7,669 nt of DNA from Thermoanaerobacteraceae bacterium (GTDB taxonomy: Bacteria > Bacillota > Desulfotomaculia > Desulfotomaculales > Ammonificaceae), in contig JASEJH010000067.1 of the NCBI GenBank assembly GCA_030016455.1, positions 1 through 7,669 on the forward strand, in the 5' to 3' direction. Below are positions 1 through 6,661 of this stretch, piece after piece. A model generated the notes under the pieces. The model was not told the DNA's origin and ran no database searches. It worked only from the letters and a program-made list of their open reading frames with translations. How positions within the stretch are numbered: the stretch's first letter is position 1; every line of letters starts with the position of its first letter. A program made the translations under genes and the position numbers.

Positions 1-35
1 TTCTCGCTCATAGTCTGGGGGCAGAGGTCTTTGGA

Positions 36-692
36 GTGAAGCAAATGGACCGTCTAAGCATGCTGTTTTTGATTGTTGCCGCCAACCTCGATAATTTCGG
101 GGTGGGACTGTCTCTGGGCGCGCGAAGAATTCGGGTGCCTCTGTCTTCAAACCTGCTCATCGCTCTGACTACGAGCCTGGGGACCCTCTGCACGCTCTTC
201 ACCGGCAGTTGGCTGGCCCGGTTTTTCTCTGTGGTGACGGCCAAGCACCTGGGTGCTGCGGTCATAGCCGGCATGGGGATCTGGGTTTTGTACCAGGAGC
301 TCTTTGAGGCGCGAAAAAGGGCTCCGGTGAAGCCGCCGGAAAAAGAAGAGCCGGCCCCGGTCCTTGAGAAAAACATTTTCCGGGAATTTAAGAACCTGCT
401 CATGTCGCCGGCTCTCGCCGACACGGATTATTCCGGCCACATTGACGTGAAAGAGGCGCTGTTTTTAGGCGGCGCGCTGACGCTGAACAACTTCGCGGGC
501 GGCTTCGGCGCCGGCATCTTGGGACTGAATCCGGTGCTTACCGCCTGCGGGATGGCGGTTTTCAGCCTGCTGTTCCTCTGGGCGGGCGTTAAGCTCGGCC
601 AAAACGGCCTTTCCCGCTGGCTCGGCGGCTTGGCGGGGCCGGCAGCAGGGTTTCTGCTGGTGCTCCTCGGGGTCTGCGGGATGCTTGTCTGA
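36..692 (+). CDS. ytaF: Sporulation-type membrane protein YtaF (MntP-like family)
   Basis: This is a 218-residue membrane protein that resembles YtaF, a sporulation-associated branch of the MntP cation-exporter family; its substrate is not established. About six hydrophobic segments are visible, near residues 5-28, 36-58, 66-88, 140-165, 168-188 and 195-217. The two halves carry matching motifs, LDNFGVG (18-24) and LNNFAGG (150-156), as expected for an internal duplication; the second half has Asn where the first has Asp19. The long central loop (89-138) is charged and ends in a canonical-looking EF-hand calcium loop, D129-x-D131-x-S133-G134-x-I136-D137-x-x-E140. The start is uncertain. GTG at 36 is preceded by GAGGT (24-28), and it overlaps a TGA at 37-39 in another frame that could end an upstream gene. 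ATG at 45 is preceded by GGAG (33-36) and also fits the family N-terminus. It probably has no direct role in tryptophan synthesis. Confidence 0.85.
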   Translation: MKQMDRLSMLFLIVAANLDNFGVGLSLGARRIRVPLSSNLLIALTTSLGTLCTLFTGSWLARFFSVVTAKHLGAAVIAGMGIWVLYQELFEARKRAPVKPPEKEEPAPVLEKNIFREFKNLLMSPALADTDYSGHIDVKEALFLGGALTLNNFAGGFGAGILGLNPVLTACGMAVFSLLFLWAGVKLGQNGLSRWLGGLAGPAAGFLLVLLGVCGMLV

Positions 693-699
693 CAGCAAT

Positions 700-726
700 A
701 GGCCGGCGGCGCCTGGTTCTGTTTTT
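700..726 (+). terminator. Possible weak terminator after ytaF
   Basis: Just after the ytaF stop, AGGC (700-703) can pair with GCCT (711-714) around a GC-rich loop, and a T5 run lies at 722-726. The stem is only four pairs and the T-run begins 7 nt beyond it, so this is a weak candidate. Its only other support is its place between ytaF and a strong promoter. Confidence 0.25.
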
Positions 727-765
727 AAAAAAAACGATTGACAGGGACGGAAAGACCGGTATAAA
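722..765 (+). promoter_or_regulatory. Sigma-A promoter of the trp operon with upstream A/T tract
   Basis: A perfect -35 box TTGACA lies at 738-743 and a -10 box TATAAA (5 of 6 to consensus) at 760-765, with a 16-nt spacer. An alternative -10, TAAACT at 762-767, would give 18 nt. Immediately upstream is an uninterrupted T5A8 tract (722-734) at the place where UP elements contact the RNA polymerase alpha subunit. Transcription should start around 771-773, giving a leader of about 140 nt before trpE. This is the strongest promoter-like sequence in the window. Confidence 0.85.
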
Positions 766-787
766 CTATATGCAAATTAAACAGGTT

Positions 788-856
788 CAGTTGAGTTGAG
801 TTTGAGTTTCTGAGCGGAGACGAGCCGAGATGAGGCTGGCGGAGACCGGAAGCGAG
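788..856 (+). promoter_or_regulatory. TRAP (MtrB)-like RNA binding site: GAG triplet array in the trp leader
   Basis: The leader RNA contains GAG triplets starting at 793, 798, 804, 812, 817, 822, 827 and 832. They are separated by 2, 3, 5, 2, 2, 2 and 2 nt. Flanking candidates are CAG at 788 (2-nt gap), GAG at 842 and GAG at 854. B. subtilis TRAP is an 11-subunit ring that wraps RNA around eleven (G/U)AG triplets spaced by 2-3 nt when tryptophan is bound. The eight-triplet core plus three flanking triplets would match that number. The array overlaps the left arm of the antiterminator (831-840), so bound protein would block antitermination. The TRAP gene itself is not in the window, so the identity of the regulator is inferred from RNA architecture only. 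Confidence 0.8.
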
Positions 857-871
857 CAAGGCCAGTGCTCA
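831..871 (+). promoter_or_regulatory. Antiterminator hairpin of the trp attenuator
   Basis: TGAGGCTGGC (831-840) can pair with GCCAGTGCTCA (861-871). This gives ten pairs, including one G-U pair (835/866), with G867 bulged and a 20-nt loop. The right arm uses the same bases (861-868) as the left arm of the downstream terminator, so the two structures exclude each other. The left arm contains the GAG triplet at 832-834, so TRAP binding would disrupt it. This reproduces the known B. subtilis trp mechanism: free RNA forms the antiterminator and transcription continues; tryptophan-loaded TRAP prevents it and the terminator forms. Confidence 0.75.
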
Positions 872-895
872 TTTGGGGCGCTGGCCTTATTTTTT
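858..895 (+). terminator. Intrinsic terminator (trp attenuator)
   Basis: AAGGCCAGTGC (858-868) pairs with GCGCTGGCCTT (878-888) as an 11-bp stem with one G-U pair and a 9-nt loop. It is followed by A and a run of six T (890-895). The structure lies between promoter and trpE start, only 19 nt before the start codon, so it acts as a conditional attenuator rather than as the end of ytaF. Its left arm is shared with the antiterminator. Confidence 0.9.
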
Positions 896-897
896 CG

Positions 898-903
898 AAG
901 GAG
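898..903 (+). promoter_or_regulatory. Ribosome binding site that fixes the trpE start
   Basis: AAGGAG lies just after the terminator T-run and 11 nt before GTG at 915. It is the only good ribosome site near the gene. It rules out the longer in-frame reading from TTG at 873, whose start would sit in the terminator loop with no ribosome site. Confidence 0.75.
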
Positions 904-914
904 AGCGGAAAGAA

Positions 915-2387
915 GTGATCCAACCGTCCCGGGAGGAATACCGGCGGCTCAGCGGCACATACCAGGTGGTGCCGGTCTACCAGGAAGTGGTGGCCGACCT
1001 GGAAACACCCATCGCGGCCTTTAAAAAAATCGGCGGGACACCAGCCTACCTGCTGGAAAGTGTTTCCGGCGGCGAATTCTTAGGGCGGTACAGTTTTATC
1101 GGCTTCGACCCGTTTCTGATTTTCCGTGCCAAGGGCGATACAGTCTCGGTCGCGGCAGACGGAAGGGAAGAGCGCTTCAGCGGTTCGCCGCTGAGGGCAC
1201 TTGAAAAAGTCCTGGCAGGCCTCAAGGGACCCTCTCTGGAAGGCTTGCCGCGGTTTTACGGCGGCGGCGTAGGTTATTTCGGCTACGACCTGGTCCGCCA
1301 CCTGGAACGCCTTCCGAGTTGCACTGTTGATGACATGGGCGTTGACGACTGCTACCTGGTATTCACCCGCATGGTGCTCATTTTCGACCATACCCGCCGC
1401 AGGCTCACGGTTGTCGTAAACACGCGCCCGCAGGATGACCCGAATGCAGCTTACCAGGACGCCGTGGACCGCATCGCGCACACGCTGGCGGCGCTCCGGC
1501 AGCCGGTGGCGCTGGGATGGGAGGTCCAGGCGGCAGATCCGGCCGCGCCACCTGCGGTGAACATGCGCAAGGATGAGTTTTTAGACGCGGTACGCCGGGC
1601 AAAAGAGTACATTCGTGCCGGGGACATCCTGCAGGTAGTGCTCTCCCAGCGTTTCGCCCAGCCTTTTGCCGGCGACCCCTTCGAGACTTACCGGCGCCTC
1701 CGGGCCATAAACCCTTCGCCTTACCTTTTCTACCTGAACTTCGGCGACCCGGTGATCGTCGGCTCTTCGCCGGAGATGCTCATCCGGGTGGAAGACGGCA
1801 TCATCCGAACCCGGCCCATCGCCGGCACCCGCCCGCGGGGCCGGGACCCCGCGGAAGACGAGGCCCTGGCGGAGGAACTTTTAGGCGACCCGAAGGAACG
1901 GGCGGAACACATCATGCTGGTGGATTTGGGCCGGAACGACTTAGGGCGGGTCTGCACCCCGGGTACGGTGCAGGTGCCGGAGTTTATGACCATCGAGAAG
2001 TACTCCCACGTAATCCATATCGTCTCCGAGGTCCAGGGGAAATTAGCGCCCGGGTGCACCGCCTTGGACGCCCTGGCGGCTTCCTTCCCGGCGGGGACGG
2101 TCTCCGGCGCGCCCAAGGTGCGGGCGATGGAGATCATCGAGGAACTGGAACCGACGCGGCGGGGGCCCTACGCCGGGGCGGTGGGCTACTTCAGCTTCAG
2201 CGGAAACCTTGACACCTGCATCACGATCCGTACCATTGTCATCCGGAACGGACAGGCTTACGTCCAGGCCGGCGCCGGGATCGTTGCCGATTCCGACCCG
2301 GAGCGGGAGTACCTGGAAACGATTAACAAGGCCCAGGCGCTCTTGACCACGTTAGGAGGAGGTGGTTCCTTTGGTGCTGGTAATTGA
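915..2387 (+). CDS. trpE: Anthranilate synthase component I
   Basis: TrpE is the large, chorismate-binding subunit of anthranilate synthase. It makes anthranilate from chorismate using ammonia from TrpG, in the cytoplasm. The start is GTG 915, giving 490 residues, a normal family length. The N-terminal domain holds the LLES motif (46-49) and the distant NPSPY segment (266-270), which together form the tryptophan feedback pocket in characterised enzymes; both look intact, so feedback inhibition is expected. The C-terminal chorismate-binding domain shows GSSPEML (283-289), [10 protein letters not shown] (300-309), [10 protein letters not shown] (337-346), [11 protein letters not shown] (391-401), [10 protein letters not shown] (417-426) and [12 protein letters not shown] (452-463). 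These distinguish it well from isochorismate synthase; PabB is a close relative, but the trp context settles the call. The last residues, a Gly-rich tail ([10 protein letters not shown]), are encoded by the trpG ribosome site and start region, so the two genes overlap by 17 nt. Confidence 0.97.
   Translation: MIQPSREEYRRLSGTYQVVPVYQEVVADLETPIAAFKKIGGTPAYLLESVSGGEFLGRYSFIGFDPFLIFRAKGDTVSVAADGREERFSGSPLRALEKVLAGLKGPSLEGLPRFYGGGVGYFGYDLVRHLERLPSCTVDDMGVDDCYLVFTRMVLIFDHTRRRLTVVVNTRPQDDPNAAYQDAVDRIAHTLAALRQPVALGWEVQAADPAAPPAVNMRKDEFLDAVRRAKEYIRAGDILQVVLSQRFAQPFAGDPFETYRRLRAINPSPYLFYLNFGDPVIVGSSPEMLIRVEDGIIRTRPIAGTRPRGRDPAEDEALAEELLGDPKERAEHIMLVDLGRNDLGRVCTPGTVQVPEFMTIEKYSHVIHIVSEVQGKLAPGCTALDALAASFPAGTVSGAPKVRAMEIIEELEPTRRGPYAGAVGYFSFSGNLDTCITIRTIVIRNGQAYVQAGAGIVADSDPEREYLETINKAQALLTTLGGGGSFGAGN
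2354..2365 (+). promoter_or_regulatory. trpG ribosome binding site inside trpE
   Basis: AGGAGGAGGTGG contains a perfect AGGAGGTG (2357-2364) 6 nt before TTG 2371. The in-frame GTG at 2362 lies inside this site and so cannot be the start. GTG 2374 is a less likely alternative, because TTG 2371 gives [10 protein letters not shown], which aligns with the usual family N-terminus. The site is also read as Gly codons of trpE, so the two subunits are probably translationally coupled. Confidence 0.75.
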
Positions 2388-3024
2388 TAACTACGACTCG
2401 TTTACCTATAACCTGGTGCAGTACCTGGCGGAAATCGGGGCGGAACCGGTGGTTTTCCGCAATGACGCCATCACGCCGGCCGAAATCGCAGCCCTTAACC
2501 CCTCCCACATCGTCCTGTCCCCGGGTCCCTGCACGCCCAACGAGGCGGGGATCTGCCTCGATCTCATCAAGGAGTTTACCGGCCGGGTTCCCATTTTAGG
2601 GGTCTGCCTGGGGCACCAGGCGATCGGGCAGGCTTTCGGCGGGCGGGTCGTCCGGGCGCCGCGGCTGATGCACGGTAAGACTTCACCGATCCACCACGAC
2701 GGCCGGACCGTTTTCCGCAACCTGCCCTCGCCGTTTACCGCCACCCGCTACCACTCGCTGGTGGTGGCGCCGGAAGGCCTGCCGGACGTACTGGAGGTAA
2801 GCGCGTGGACGGCGGAGGGAGAGATTATGGGGGTTCGACACCGGGAGCACCCGGTGGAAGGCGTACAGTTTCACCCCGAGTCGATTTTAACGGAGCACGG
2901 AAGGGAACTGCTGCGGAATTTTTTAGACTTAGGGAGGGATAGGCGTGGTAATCAAGGAAGCGCTGGCCAAGGTGGTTGCGGGCGAAAACCTGACGGCCGA
3001 CGAGGCGCGGCAGGTAATGGGTGA
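2371..3024 (+). CDS. trpG: Anthranilate synthase component II (glutamine amidotransferase)
   Basis: TrpG hydrolyses glutamine and passes ammonia to TrpE. It is a class I amidotransferase with the full triad: Cys79 in GVCLGHQ, and His168 and Glu170 in GVQFHPES. The oxyanion segment [12 protein letters not shown] (49-60), HGKTSPIHH (101-109) and RYHSLVV (126-132) are also present. The N-terminus reads [15 protein letters not shown]. Numbering uses TTG 2371 as start, chosen from the perfect ribosome site upstream. The canonical fold ends near residue 188 (LLRNFLDLG), the usual length. The frame then stays open for about 28 more Gly/Arg-rich residues to TGA 3022-3024, overlapping trpD by 80 nt. 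That tail resembles out-of-frame GC-rich coding sequence rather than a domain. Like B. subtilis PabA it could also serve PabB, but its place in the operon suggests a dedicated trp subunit. Confidence 0.95.
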   Translation: MVLVIDNYDSFTYNLVQYLAEIGAEPVVFRNDAITPAEIAALNPSHIVLSPGPCTPNEAGICLDLIKEFTGRVPILGVCLGHQAIGQAFGGRVVRAPRLMHGKTSPIHHDGRTVFRNLPSPFTATRYHSLVVAPEGLPDVLEVSAWTAEGEIMGVRHREHPVEGVQFHPESILTEHGRELLRNFLDLGRDRRGNQGSAGQGGCGRKPDGRRGAAGNG

Positions 3025-3964
3025 GATCATGGAGGGCGAGGCTACACCGGCACAAATCGGGGGCTTTCTGGTGGCACTCCGGCTGAAAAAAGAGACGGCG
3101 GAGGAGGTTGCGGGGTTTGCCCGGGCGATGCGGGACAAGGCGGTGAGGTTCGTTTCCCGGCACCCGGTGCTGACTGATACATGCGGTACCGGCGGCGACG
3201 GCGCCCACACCTTCAATGTTTCGACCACCGCCGCTTTCGTGGTAGCAGCCTGCGGCTGCCCGGTGGCAAAGCACGGCAACCGGTCTGTTTCCAGCCGCTC
3301 GGGCAGCGCCGACCTTCTGGAAGCGCTGGGCGCAAAGATTGACCTCCCGCCCGCAGCAGCGGGCCAATGCCTGGACGAGATCGGTTTCGGGTTTTTCTTC
3401 GCGCCGCTCTGCCACCCGGCGATGAAGCACGTTGCGGGGCCCCGGCGGGAGCTCGGCCTGCGCACGGTCTTCAACATTTTAGGGCCGCTGTGCAACCCTG
3501 CCGGCGCGCAGACGCAGGTGCTGGGCGTTTACGCTCCGGAACTGATCGGGCTGGTGGCCGAGGTGCTCGCCCTGTTAGGGGTGAAACGAGCGTTCGTGGT
3601 GCACGGCGCCGGCGGACTGGATGAGCTTTCCCCGGCCGGGCCGGCCTATTATGCAGAGGTAAACGGCGGTGCGGTGCGCCGGGAGGTGCTCGATCCGGCC
3701 GACTACCGTATCGCGCGCTGTTCCCTCGACGCCTTGCGCGGGGGCACCGCGGCAGAAAACGCTGTCCTGACCCGCGAGATTTTACGGGGCAAACAGGGGC
3801 CCATGGCCGACACGGTGGCGCTGAATGCGGCGCTGGCGCTTGTGGCCGCCGGGAAGGCGGGCGATCTCCGTGAAGGGCTGAGTCTGGCGCGGGAAGCGAT
3901 GGCTTCGGGGGCTGCGCTGGCAAAGATGGAGGAATACGTGGCCTGGACCCGGAGGTTCAATTGA
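2945..3964 (+). CDS. trpD: Anthranilate phosphoribosyltransferase
   Basis: TrpD transfers phosphoribose from PRPP to anthranilate, forming phosphoribosylanthranilate, the second step of the pathway. The product is 339 residues, the usual length for a stand-alone enzyme not fused to TrpG. The small helical N-terminal domain (about 1-70) precedes the catalytic domain. PRPP- and metal-binding motifs are intact: DTCGTGGD (78-85) and [15 protein letters not shown] (109-123). The anthranilate-binding region [17 protein letters not shown] (165-181) and [10 protein letters not shown] (220-229) are also present. The GTG start follows GGAGG (2933-2937) with 7-nt spacing. The first 80 nt also encode the tail of TrpG in another frame, and the stop TGA shares its A with the trpC ATG. 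Thymidine phosphorylases share the fold, but the motifs and neighbours exclude them. Confidence 0.97.
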   Translation: MVIKEALAKVVAGENLTADEARQVMGEIMEGEATPAQIGGFLVALRLKKETAEEVAGFARAMRDKAVRFVSRHPVLTDTCGTGGDGAHTFNVSTTAAFVVAACGCPVAKHGNRSVSSRSGSADLLEALGAKIDLPPAAAGQCLDEIGFGFFFAPLCHPAMKHVAGPRRELGLRTVFNILGPLCNPAGAQTQVLGVYAPELIGLVAEVLALLGVKRAFVVHGAGGLDELSPAGPAYYAEVNGGAVRREVLDPADYRIARCSLDALRGGTAAENAVLTREILRGKQGPMADTVALNAALALVAAGKAGDLREGLSLAREAMASGAALAKMEEYVAWTRRFN

Positions 3965-4746
3965 TGCTGGAGCAGATAATTGAGCACAAGCGTCTGGAGA
4001 TCGTGCGGAAGAAGGCGTACTGTCCGCTCGAACGGGTCAAGGAGGCCGTAGCGTTTGCGCCGCCCGTGCGGGATTTTTGCGCCGGCCTGCGGCAGCCGGG
4101 CAGGATTGCCGTCATCGCCGAAATCAAGCGGGCTTCACCTTCAAAGGGGCCGATCCGGCCTGACGCGGATCCGGTGGCGGTGGGAAAGACGTACGCTGCG
4201 GCAGGAGCCGCGGCGATCTCGGTGTTGACGGACGAACGGTTTTTCGCCGGCCATCCCGGTTTCCTGGGCGCAGTGCGGCAGACAGTCACGATTCCGGTCT
4301 TGTGCAAGGAGTTCATTTTAGACCCCTACCAGATTTACGAGGCCCGCTTCCTTGGGGCCGACGCGGTGCTGTTAATCGTGCGGCTTTTGCGGCAGCGGGA
4401 ACTGGTCGGGTTTTTGGAGCTGGCGCGTACGCTGGGGATGGAGTGCCTGGTCGAAGTCCATACCCGGGACGAGGTTCAGCGGGCGCTGGATGCCGGGGTA
4501 ACGGTCATCGGGATCAACAACCGGGACCTGCAAACCTTTACCACCGACATCAAAATCACCCTCCGCCTGCTCCGCCACATCCCGCCGGAAGTGATCGTGG
4601 TGAGCGAGAGCGGGATCAGTTCGCCTCTTGCGATGCATGCCCTGAAGGAGCACGGCGTGGACGCGGTCCTGATCGGCGAGGCCTTGATGTCCGCCGCGGA
4701 CCCCGCTGCGAAGCTCCGGGAACTGCTCGACGCGGGAACGGGATAA
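3964..4746 (+). CDS. trpC: Indole-3-glycerol-phosphate synthase
   Basis: TrpC closes the indole ring, converting carboxyphenylamino-deoxyribulose phosphate to indole-3-glycerol phosphate with loss of CO2 and water. It is a single-domain TIM barrel of 260 residues, not fused to TrpF. Characteristic segments are AEIKRASPSKG (52-62, with Glu53 and Lys55), VLCKEFILDPYQI (112-124, with Lys115 as the expected general acid), CLVEVHT (161-167, Glu164), GINNRDL (183-189), VVSESGI (212-218) and the phosphate-binding end VLIGEALM (235-242). ATG 3964 is chosen because GGAGGT (3951-3956) lies 7 nt upstream and the N-terminus then reads [13 protein letters not shown], as in relatives; a TTG one codon earlier is possible. 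The ATG overlaps the trpD stop as TGATG. Unlike the other genes it is followed by a long gap before the next one. Confidence 0.97.
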   Translation: MLEQIIEHKRLEIVRKKAYCPLERVKEAVAFAPPVRDFCAGLRQPGRIAVIAEIKRASPSKGPIRPDADPVAVGKTYAAAGAAAISVLTDERFFAGHPGFLGAVRQTVTIPVLCKEFILDPYQIYEARFLGADAVLLIVRLLRQRELVGFLELARTLGMECLVEVHTRDEVQRALDAGVTVIGINNRDLQTFTTDIKITLRLLRHIPPEVIVVSESGISSPLAMHALKEHGVDAVLIGEALMSAADPAAKLRELLDAGTG

Positions 4747-4756
4747 GGAGAGGTTT

Positions 4757-4777
4757 AAAATTCAAAAGTCAGAAGCC
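4757..4777 (+). repeat. Degenerate 7-bp repeats in the trpC-trpF gap
   Basis: Three adjacent heptamers, AAAATTC (4757-4763), AAAAGTC (4764-4770) and AGAAGCC (4771-4777), differ stepwise but keep register. Short AT-rich heptad arrays of this kind occur in spacers of some bacterial genomes; that comparison is from memory. Three units are too few to exclude chance. Confidence 0.4.
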
Positions 4778-4784
4778 AACTGAG

Positions 4785-4816
4785 AGAGTGTTAACAAAAT
4801 AGAGTGTTAACAAAAT
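4785..4816 (+). repeat. Perfect tandem 16-bp repeat in the trpC-trpF gap
   Basis: AGAGTGTTAACAAAAT occurs twice with no gap, at 4785-4800 and 4801-4816. Each copy contains the 8-bp palindrome TGTTAACA (4789-4796 and 4805-4812). The two palindromes could therefore also pair with each other as an 8-bp stem with an 8-nt loop. No T-run follows, so this is not a terminator. TTAACA (4791-4796) with AATAAA (4814-4819), 17 nt apart, is a weak promoter candidate. The sequence is far more AT-rich than the flanking genes. Confidence 0.85.
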
Positions 4817-4853
4817 AAAGAAAAAATTTAAGTTCCAGCAACGGGGGTCTTAA

Positions 4854-5465
4854 ATGACGGTGCGGGTAAAAATCTGCGGTATCCGAGACATTGAGACCGC
4901 GCGGGCGGCCGTCGAGGCAGGGGCGGACGCCCTCGGGTTTGTTTTTGCCGCCAGCCGCCGGCAGGTGACGCCGGAAGCGGCGCGGGAAATCATTGCCGCC
5001 CTTCCTCCTTTCGTCACGGCGGTGGGGGTTTTTGTTGATCTTCCGCCGGCGGTGGTCCGGGAGGTGAGCGATTTCTGCCGGCTGGACGCGGTGCAGCTTC
5101 ACGGCGCGGAGACGCCGGAATATTGCCGGGAACTGAACCTGCGCGTTATTAAGGCCGTCCGGGTCCGCGACGCAGCAAGCCTGGAGGGGCTCGACGCCTA
5201 TCCGGTGCAGGCGGTGCTCCTGGACACCTATGTTCCCGGAACGCCGGGCGGGACGGGGAAAACCTTCAACTGGGGGCTCCTTGCCGGGAGGGAGTTCCGG
5301 GTACCGCTGATCCTAGCCGGCGGACTCACTCCGGAGAACGTCCGGGCAGCCGTTCAGGCGGTCCGGCCGTATGCGGTGGACGTTTCGGGCGGGGTGGAAA
5401 CGGACGGCCGGAAGGACCCGGCTAAAATCCGGGCCTTCATCCGGCAGGCAAAGGAGGTTGTTTGA
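4854..5465 (+). CDS. trpF: Phosphoribosylanthranilate isomerase
   Basis: TrpF carries out the Amadori rearrangement of phosphoribosylanthranilate to carboxyphenylamino-deoxyribulose phosphate, which TrpC uses. It is a 203-residue single-domain TIM barrel. The expected catalytic pair is visible: Cys8 in VKICGIRD (5-12) as general base and Asp124 in LLDTYVPG (122-129) as general acid. Other family segments are [14 protein letters not shown] (23-36), VQLHGAE (80-86), GGTGKTFNW (132-140), [11 protein letters not shown] (153-163) and DVSGGVE (176-182). The ribosome site is poor, GGGGGT (4843-4848) 5 nt upstream, and it follows the AT-rich gap after trpC, so coupling to trpC is unlikely. The stop overlaps the trpB start by one base. 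Confidence 0.96.
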   Translation: MTVRVKICGIRDIETARAAVEAGADALGFVFAASRRQVTPEAAREIIAALPPFVTAVGVFVDLPPAVVREVSDFCRLDAVQLHGAETPEYCRELNLRVIKAVRVRDAASLEGLDAYPVQAVLLDTYVPGTPGGTGKTFNWGLLAGREFRVPLILAGGLTPENVRAAVQAVRPYAVDVSGGVETDGRKDPAKIRAFIRQAKEVV

Positions 5466-6661
5466 TGCTACCCGACGCACGGGGTTATTTTGGGCCTTAC
5501 GGCGGCTGCTTTGTGCCCGAGACGCTGATGCCGGCGCTCGAGGAGCTTACGGCGGCCTACGCTGCGGTAAAAGACGACCCCGGATTTCAGAAGGAGTTTA
5601 ACTGGTACCTTGAGCATTATGTGGGCAGGCCCAGCCCGCTTTACTACGCGGAACGGCTTACCGCACACCTGGGCGGGGCCAGGGTCTACCTGAAACGGGA
5701 AGACTTAAACCATACCGGTGCCCACAAGATCAACAACACCGTCGGCCAGGCGCTTTTAGCCGGGCGGATGAAAAAGCGCCGGCTGATCGCGGAGACCGGC
5801 GCCGGGCAGCACGGCGTGGCCACGGCCACCGCCGCGGCGCTGCTCGGCTTTGAGTGTGCAGTCTACATGGGCAAGGAGGACATGGTCCGGCAGCGGCTGA
5901 ACGTGATCCGGATGCAGCTTCTGGGCGCGGAAGTGGTCCCGGTCGGCGCCGGCAGCCGGACGCTGAAGGACGCAATGAATGAAGCCATCCGGGACTGGGT
6001 CACCAACGTCCGCACAACCTACTACCTGATCGGTTCCGTCGCCGGGCCGCACCCTTACCCGATGATCGTCCGGGACTTCCAGGCAGTCATCGGCCGGGAG
6101 ACCCGGGCGCAGGTCCTGGAGGCTACAGGGCGCCTGCCGGACGTGATTGTGGCCTGCGTCGGCGGCGGGTCGAACGCGATGGGGATTTTCCACCCCTTCC
6201 TCAACGATGCGGAGGTTGCACTGGTAGGGGTGGAGGCCGCCGGCGAGGGGTTGGAGACCGGCAGGCACGCCGCCACTTTAAACTGCGGCCGGCCCGGCGT
6301 GTTGCACGGCTCGCTGAGCTACCTGCTTCAGGACCAGGAAGGCCAGGTCAGCCCCGTGCACTCCATCTCCGCCGGACTCGACTACCCGGGGGTCGGTCCG
6401 GAGCACGCCCACCTCAAGGAGACCGGACGGGTAACCTATACGACGGCTACGGACGCGGAAGCACTGGCGGCGTTTGAACTCCTCAGCAAAACCGAAGGCA
6501 TCCTGCCGGCGCTGGAAAGCGCCCACGCCATCGCTGCAGTCGTCCGGCTGGCTCCGGCGCTGCCCCGGGAAGCAGTCGTCGTGGTGAACCTCTCCGGGCG
6601 GGGCGACAAAGACGTGGAGACCGTGGCCCGGGTAAAGGGGGTTGAAGCGTGTCCCGCATAA
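5465..6661 (+). CDS. trpB: Tryptophan synthase beta chain
   Basis: TrpB is the PLP-dependent beta subunit of tryptophan synthase. It condenses indole with serine to give tryptophan. The product is 398 residues, the length of the classical TrpB1 type that pairs with TrpA, not the longer TrpB2. Motifs include [19 protein letters not shown] (10-28), [15 protein letters not shown] (77-91) with PLP-binding Lys88, ETGAGQHG (110-117) with catalytic Glu110, the phosphate cup VGGGSNA (232-238), and SGRGDKD (377-383) near the PLP ring nitrogen. ATG 5465 is preceded by AGGAGGT (5452-5458) with 6-nt spacing. It shares its A with the trpF stop (TGATG); a TTG one codon earlier is possible. The 3' end overlaps trpA by 13 nt, consistent with balanced production of the two subunits. 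Confidence 0.98.
   Translation: MLPDARGYFGPYGGCFVPETLMPALEELTAAYAAVKDDPGFQKEFNWYLEHYVGRPSPLYYAERLTAHLGGARVYLKREDLNHTGAHKINNTVGQALLAGRMKKRRLIAETGAGQHGVATATAAALLGFECAVYMGKEDMVRQRLNVIRMQLLGAEVVPVGAGSRTLKDAMNEAIRDWVTNVRTTYYLIGSVAGPHPYPMIVRDFQAVIGRETRAQVLEATGRLPDVIVACVGGGSNAMGIFHPFLNDAEVALVGVEAAGEGLETGRHAATLNCGRPGVLHGSLSYLLQDQEGQVSPVHSISAGLDYPGVGPEHAHLKETGRVTYTTATDAEALAAFELLSKTEGILPALESAHAIAAVVRLAPALPREAVVVVNLSGRGDKDVETVARVKGVEACPA

Noticed and set aside
1..39. C-terminal tail of an upstream gene ending at TGA 37-39
   Set aside because: Twelve open codons in frame 1 and a GTGA overlap with ytaF make it possible, but it is too short to recognise or to support as a gene.
885..901. Hairpin hiding the trpE ribosome site, as in B. 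subtilis
   Set aside because: Only CCTT (885-888) can pair with AAGG (898-901); four pairs around a 9-nt loop is too weak to claim.
771..914. T-box (tRNA-Trp sensing) leader
   Set aside because: The leader is only about 140 nt and has no recognisable T-box AGGGTGG-like sequence or long specifier stem, although T-boxes are common in this group.
830..1024. ATG-started reading frame in the leader, as a possible trp leader peptide
   Set aside because: It has no ribosome site and no run of Trp codons, and it continues across the terminator into trpE in another frame. The GAG array explains the leader better.
4789..4812. Paired TGTTAACA sites as a BirA-type biotin operator
   Set aside because: The half-sites resemble BirA boxes, but the separation between outer half-sites is about 10 nt rather than about 15, and the genes are unrelated to biotin.
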